A stretch of 6,600 nucleotides of DNA from Candidatus Uhrbacteria bacterium. Lineage in GTDB: Bacteria > Patescibacteriota > Patescibacteriia > UBA9934 > UBA11717. The stretch spans positions 1 to 6,600 of the forward strand of contig DOMJ01000012.1 of NCBI GenBank assembly GCA_003509895.1, read 5' to 3'. The notes under the pieces were generated by a model, which was not told where the DNA came from, did not search any database, and saw only the letters and a list, made by a program, of their open reading frames with translations. Shown here piece by piece: positions 2,842 to 6,600 of this stretch. Numbering within the stretch: position 1 is the stretch's first letter; each line of letters opens with the position of its first letter. Both the position numbers and the translations under genes were made by a program.

Positions 2842-5800
2842 ATGCAACCCACAGATTTCGTTCATCTTCACACGCATTCCTACTATTCCTTGCTTGGCGC
2901 ACTGCCCAGCCCGGATGCTCTTGTAGAACGCGTAAAGGCCCAAGGTGGGCGAGCACTGGCCATAACAGATCACGATGCTTTGTATGGCGCGGTGGATTTT
3001 TATCAGACGGCCCAGGCAAATGCGATTCAGCCGATTATCGGTGTGGAAGTGCATATAGCGCCAAACGGTCGCCATCAAAAACGCGCACGTGTAGATAAAC
3101 AATCGTGGCGTTTGGTCTTGCTTGCGGAAACAATTGAGGGCTATCAACATTTGCTCAAACTCACGAGCCTAGGTTACTTGGAAGGCTTTTACTACACTCC
3201 GCGTATAGATGACGCATTGTTGCAAGAGATGCATGGTGGATTGATTGCTTTGTCCGGGGGTTTGGGAGGGGAAATTCCAACATTGCTCAAACAGGGAGAC
3301 AGAGAAAAAGCATACGCGACGGCAAGACGTTATGCGGATCTATTTGGTCCCGAGCATTTTTATATAGAATTGGTGTATCGGCCAGATGATGACGATCAAT
3401 TAAAGATGAATCGGTTATTGATTGAACTCGCGCACGACCTACATTTGCCGCTCGTGGCAACATCTCATAGTTTTTATTTGAATGCCGATGACCATGAAGG
3501 GTGGGAGGCGATGCTGTGTATTCAAAAAGGACAGACACTGGAGGAGTTCAGGCGTATGTCGGGCGTGGATGTCAATCTTCAATTGGCCGATCCTGTTCAG
3601 ATCATTGAAGCGTTTAAAGATGTTCCGGAGGCGATTGTAAACACAGGAAAGATTGCAGATCGATGCAAAATAGAAATTGATCTTGGGAACAATTATCTGC
3701 CGCACTTTGAAGTGCCGGGAGGAAAAACAGACAGCGATTATTTGCGCGAGCTGTGTGAGATTGGATTGGTGGAGCGATATGGAGAACGCACCGAAGAAAT
3801 CAATGAACGGTTTGAATTTGAATTTCAAACGATTAACAAAATGGAGTACTCCTCCTACTTTTTAATTGTGCATGACTTTGTTTCTTACGCAAAAAAGAAA
3901 GGGATCTTGGTGGGTCCCGGTCGTGGGTCGGCGGCGGGATCCATTATTGCCTATGCACTGCAGATTACCGATGTGGATCCCATTAAGTACGATTTATTGT
4001 TTGAGCGGTTTTTGAATCCGGATCGTATTTCCATGCCAGACATTGACTTGGACTTTGCGGATTCTCGTCGTGGTGAGGTATTGGAGTATGTGCGAGACAA
4101 ATATGGCGCAGACCATGTGGCGGGGATTGTGACATTTGGAAAGATGATGCCAAAGGCGGCCGTGCGTGATGCCGCTCGTGTGTTAGGACTCACTTTTCAG
4201 GAGGCGGATCGGATTTCTAAGCTCATACCAAACCCGGTACAGGGTCGTTATATGCCGATAGCCGATGCGATTAAGGATCACATGGAGCTGCGCAATGATT
4301 ATCAGGTGAATCACATGACAAAGCGCGTCGTGGATTTAGCGGCAAAAATTGAGGGCGCTCCAAGACACACCTCGCAACACGCCTGTGGAGTGGTGATTAG
4401 TCGCAAGCCTCTCATGGAGTATGTGCCGATTCAAGCATCGCAGCACGATGATTTGGATTACGTGAGTATGTATTCTTTAGGTCCTGTGGAGGCGGCCGGA
4501 TTGGTAAAAATGGACTTTTTGGGACTCTCCAACCTGACGATTATAGAACAAGCACTGGAGATTATTAAAGCCGTGCGCGGAGAAACGGTGGATGTGGAAC
4601 ACTTGCCGCTAGATGACGTGGAAACCTATAAGCTGCTTGCCCGCGGAGAAACAACAGGCGTGTTTCAATTGGAGTCGGAGGGAATGAAGCGGTATTTGAT
4701 AGAATTGGAGCCAACGCAATTTGAAGACATTATGGCTATGTGCGCGCTCTATAGACCGGGCCCGTTGTCTGCCGGGATGGTGCCGCAATACATTAACAGA
4801 AAGCACGGGCGCGAGAAGGTGGTGTACGACCATCCGCTCATGGAAAAAATTCTGAAGGAAACCTACGGCGTGACTGTTTACCAGGAGCAGATCATGCGCA
4901 TTTCGCGTTCGCTTGCCGGGTTTACGGGAGGGGAAGCGGATACGTTGCGTAAAGCAATGGGAAAAAAGAAGCGCGACGTGCTTGCAAAAATGAAGGCGTT
5001 GTTTGTAGAGGGATGCAGAAAAAACGGTGTGCCTATAAAAACAGCCAACAAAGTGTGGCACGACTGGGAGGGGTTTGCCGATTACGCCTTTAATAAGTCG
5101 CACACGGCTTGTTACGGTATGATTGCGTACAGAACCGCCTATTTAAAGGCGCATTACCCGGCTGAATTTATGGCCGCGGTGATGAATTCAGATGCGGGCA
5201 ATGTGGATCGTATGAATATTGAGGTGCAGGAATGCCAGCGCATTGGAATTCAGGTCTTGCCGCCCGATGTGAACGAATCGTTTAAGGGTTTTGGCGTGGT
5301 GAGCAGGGAACAAAAGATTCGTTGGGGTTTGGTGGCGATAAAAAATGTAGGAGATGACATTGCCGCCACTATTGTTCAGGAGCGCAAAGAACACGGTCCG
5401 TATAAGGATTTGAGTGATTTTATTTCTCGCCTTGCCTCACGGAATTTTAACAAGAAGTCTTTGGAAGCATTGATCATGGCAGGAGCATTGGATCGTTATG
5501 GTGATCGTGGCGTGCTCCTGGCCAATCTGGATCGTATGTTGCGATTCAATAAAAAAGTGCAGCAAGACAAGGAACGGTCACAGGGAACCCTTTTTGATGT
5601 GGCGCCGGATATGGAGGTGAATCAACTCCTCTTATCTCCTGCGCCGGAGGCAGCTCGTTCTACGCGTCTTGAATGGGAGCGAGAGCTTTTAGGTATCTAT
5701 GTGAGCGAGCACCCCTACACAGCATACGCAGAGGCTTTGAGACCATATGTTGTTCAACTATCGGATATTGAATACAAAAATGATAAGGACCCAGTAAAGA

Positions 5801-6378
5801 TTGCGGGTGTAGTGTCTACAATCCGTACCATTCTTACAAAAAAAGGTGACGCCATGGCCTTTGTTCGTATTGCCGATGGGGAAAGCGATCGGGAGGTTGT
5901 GGTTTTTCCAAGAACCTATGTTCAGCACAAAGAGCATATTGTGGAGGGCCGATTGGTTGTGGTTTTAGGAAAGGTGTCCGAGCGGGAAGGTCAGTCCAAG
6001 TCCGTGATTGCCGACAGTGTAGCGTGCTTTGCCGAGGACGATGTACAGGGCGTGATGAATATGATGAAAGACGGGATGTGGGTGTCTGAAGATGTACACG
6101 AGAAGGCTGTAAGGCAACGAAGAGAAGAGGTAAAGGAGACAAGAGTGGTGATTGATTTGGTACAAGCCCCAACAGAGCAGCAGATAGATGGTTTACGCCG
6201 GCTCTTTCAGCAAAAGCCGGGTCCGATTCCGGTTCATTTTTCTGTGGAGGCCGGTGGTCAAAAACAACGGATTCAAACAGAGTATTCTATTACTCCAACC
6301 AATGCGACCATAGAGGCGATTGCAGACATTGTAGGCAAGGGAAATGTGCGTATGGTAGAACCGGAGAAAATGGGATAA
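2842..6378 (+). CDS. dnaE: DNA polymerase III alpha subunit, replicative DnaE
   Basis: Catalytic subunit of the chromosomal replicase, 1178 residues, close to the usual DnaE length. In order: an N-terminal PHP domain (HLHTHS 8-13, ITDH 41-44, GVEVH 67-71); the C-family polymerase core with GPGRGSAAGS (358-367), PDIDLDF (399-405, catalytic D402 and D404) and KMDFLGL (556-562, third aspartate D558); fingers motifs ALYRPGPL, YQEQIM (680-685) and YAFNKSHTACYG (748-759); a helix-hairpin-helix region around 828-885 (AIKNVGDDIA); a clamp-binding peptide QGTLF (914-918); an OB fold at about 985-1060; and a C-terminal domain at 1100-1178 like that which contacts the clamp loader tau subunit. The ATG puts FVHLHTHS at the normal distance from the N-terminus. 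Several PHP metal ligands are replaced (see findings), so proofreading by this domain is doubtful and a DnaQ-type exonuclease would be needed. It stands alone between a terminator and the next gene. It is not PolC, as there is no inserted exonuclease, and not the error-prone DnaE2/ImuC type, because it keeps the clamp motif and C-terminal domain. Confidence 0.98.
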   Translation: MQPTDFVHLHTHSYYSLLGALPSPDALVERVKAQGGRALAITDHDALYGAVDFYQTAQANAIQPIIGVEVHIAPNGRHQKRARVDKQSWRLVLLAETIEGYQHLLKLTSLGYLEGFYYTPRIDDALLQEMHGGLIALSGGLGGEIPTLLKQGDREKAYATARRYADLFGPEHFYIELVYRPDDDDQLKMNRLLIELAHDLHLPLVATSHSFYLNADDHEGWEAMLCIQKGQTLEEFRRMSGVDVNLQLADPVQIIEAFKDVPEAIVNTGKIADRCKIEIDLGNNYLPHFEVPGGKTDSDYLRELCEIGLVERYGERTEEINERFEFEFQTINKMEYSSYFLIVHDFVSYAKKKGILVGPGRGSAAGSIIAYALQITDVDPIKYDLLFERFLNPDRISMPDIDLDFADSRRGEVLEYVRDKYGADHVAGIVTFGKMMPKAAVRDAARVLGLTFQEADRISKLIPNPVQGRYMPIADAIKDHMELRNDYQVNHMTKRVVDLAAKIEGAPRHTSQHACGVVISRKPLMEYVPIQASQHDDLDYVSMYSLGPVEAAGLVKMDFLGLSNLTIIEQALEIIKAVRGETVDVEHLPLDDVETYKLLARGETTGVFQLESEGMKRYLIELEPTQFEDIMAMCALYRPGPLSAGMVPQYINRKHGREKVVYDHPLMEKILKETYGVTVYQEQIMRISRSLAGFTGGEADTLRKAMGKKKRDVLAKMKALFVEGCRKNGVPIKTANKVWHDWEGFADYAFNKSHTACYGMIAYRTAYLKAHYPAEFMAAVMNSDAGNVDRMNIEVQECQRIGIQVLPPDVNESFKGFGVVSREQKIRWGLVAIKNVGDDIAATIVQERKEHGPYKDLSDFISRLASRNFNKKSLEALIMAGALDRYGDRGVLLANLDRMLRFNKKVQQDKERSQGTLFDVAPDMEVNQLLLSPAPEAARSTRLEWERELLGIYVSEHPYTAYAEALRPYVVQLSDIEYKNDKDPVKIAGVVSTIRTILTKKGDAMAFVRIADGESDREVVVFPRTYVQHKEHIVEGRLVVVLGKVSEREGQSKSVIADSVACFAEDDVQGVMNMMKDGMWVSEDVHEKAVRQRREEVKETRVVIDLVQAPTEQQIDGLRRLFQQKPGPIPVHFSVEAGGQKQRIQTEYSITPTNATIEAIADIVGKGNVRMVEPEKMG

Positions 6379-6496
6379 ACTGTAGGTAACGCACTTATCT
6401 TTGTGAGCGAAGGTCGGATCAAACTGGATGAGATTCGATCGTCAGCAACCTTCTCCCATCTTCCATTCCCCATCTACCATCAACCTGTTTCGTTCT
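6379..6496 (+). other. Intergenic region after dnaE with a bulged hairpin
   Basis: This 118-base gap has no recognisable terminator with a T-run. It can fold: GAAGGT (6409-6414) pairs with ACCTTC (6448-6453), and the directly adjacent CGGATC (6415-6420) pairs with GATTCG (6432-6437) with one G-U and an 11-base loop. This leaves a ten-base bulge on the 3' side. The stretch 6451-6480 is pyrimidine rich and holds a short direct repeat. The gap may carry the dnaE 3' end and the leader of the next gene. I could not find a convincing promoter; TACCAT at 6475-6480 resembles a -10 but has no -35. Confidence 0.3.
6455..6480. repeat. Short tandem direct repeat, 12-bp unit
   Basis: CCCATCTTCCAT (6455-6466) and CCCATCTACCAT (6469-6480) match at 11 of 12 positions with a TC spacer. 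The tract lies just upstream of the ATG at 6497. It may be slippage-derived; no function is evident. Confidence 0.5.
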
Positions 6497-6600
6497 ATGA
6501 CCCTCAAATCAAAATCACTTAAAAGAGTGCCAAAAAAGAACACGCCTGTGTTGCCATCGGTGCGTCTCTATAGGCGTATTGCCGCAGGATTTTTAAGTGT
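6497..6600 (+). CDS. Start of an unrecognised gene, probably membrane or exported (runs off right edge)
   Basis: The ATG at 6497 opens a frame of 34 complete codons reaching the window edge: MTLKSKSLKRVPKKNTPVL, then PSVRLYRRIAAGFLS. The first 27 residues are strongly basic (ten K/R), then a hydrophobic stretch begins (IAAGFLS). This is the layout of a cytoplasmic basic tail ahead of a first membrane helix or a long signal sequence. There is no SD upstream, in keeping with the genes at 2002 and 2842, but also no clear promoter, so the exact start is less certain. Too little is visible to name a family. Confidence 0.55.
   Translation, partial: MTLKSKSLKRVPKKNTPVLPSVRLYRRIAAGFLS

Noticed and set aside
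2632..3150. 172-codon minus-strand frame across the dnaE start
   Set aside because: It runs through the terminator and promoter region and opposite the conserved PHP motifs of dnaE. No SD or family features.
4609..5103. 164-codon minus-strand frame inside dnaE
   Set aside because: Antisense shadow of the conserved polymerase core; no start signals.
2842..6378. Recoded TGA (as in Gracilibacteria or Absconditabacteria)
   Set aside because: dnaE has no in-frame TGA, and TGA serves as a natural stop, backed by terminators, for the genes ending at 396 and 1884.
6379..6410. Possible dnaE terminator around CGCAC...GTGAGCG (6390-6408)
   Set aside because: The arms pair only with a bulge over few bases and there is no T-run downstream.
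1..6600. CRISPR array, tRNA, rRNA, transposase, integrase, inteins or toxin-antitoxin pair
   Set aside because: Looked for on both strands; no regularly spaced repeats, cloverleaf or CCA-type ends, DDE or recombinase motifs, or insertion in dnaE (its length is normal). The divergent pair at 396-1884 was considered as a toxin-antitoxin or defence unit, but neither protein shows any such signature and the genes are not overlapping or co-directional.

Overview
The right-hand two thirds of the window (about 2000-6600) looks like the chromosome of a bacterium using the standard genetic code: the 1178-codon dnaE contains no in-frame TGA. The only confidently named gene is dnaE (2842-6378), the catalytic alpha subunit of the replicative DNA polymerase III. 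It is preceded by a two-gene unit encoding a small membrane protein (2002-2271) and a small secreted lipoprotein (2273-2719), closed by a clear intrinsic terminator. A further gene begins at 6497 and runs off the right edge. Short AT-leaning intergenic regions, sigma70-type promoters, start codons without Shine-Dalgarno sequences and small lipoprotein or membrane orphans would fit a candidate-phylum (Patescibacteria-like) bacterium. That placement is inference only; no marker here fixes the phylum.

The left third (1-1960) has a different texture. It is visibly richer in G+C (hand counts of about 57% in two sampled lines, against roughly 35-53% in lines sampled from 2100 onward). It holds three genes I do not recognise: a partial minus-strand gene (<1-236), a minus-strand gene for a two-helix membrane protein with an N-terminal CxxC (396-1265), and a divergent plus-strand gene for a basic 138-residue protein (1468-1884). 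All three have good Shine-Dalgarno sequences with normal or slightly short spacing. Each transcription unit has its own recognisable promoter and, where visible, terminator.

The 202-bp divergent region 1266-1467 holds two near-perfect dyads, at 1279-1292 and 1350-1369. The second overlaps the -35 box of the best plus-strand promoter and is a good candidate operator. A hairpin terminator at 1918-1951 closes the left block. Right after it, a promoter places its transcription start almost exactly on the ATG at 2002, implying a leaderless mRNA. dnaE has the same arrangement: TTGATA, 17 bp, TAAAAT, 6 nt, ATG.

The most interesting points are: (1) the switch from SD-led, GC-richer orphans to SD-less, apparently leaderless genes around 1885-2000, which may be an island boundary or an assembly junction; (2) the leaderless architecture of dnaE; (3) a PHP domain in DnaE that has lost about five of the nine metal-binding positions, arguing against intrinsic proofreading; (4) the operator-like dyads in the divergent region. 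I see no CRISPR array, tRNA, rRNA, transposase or recognisable defence system.
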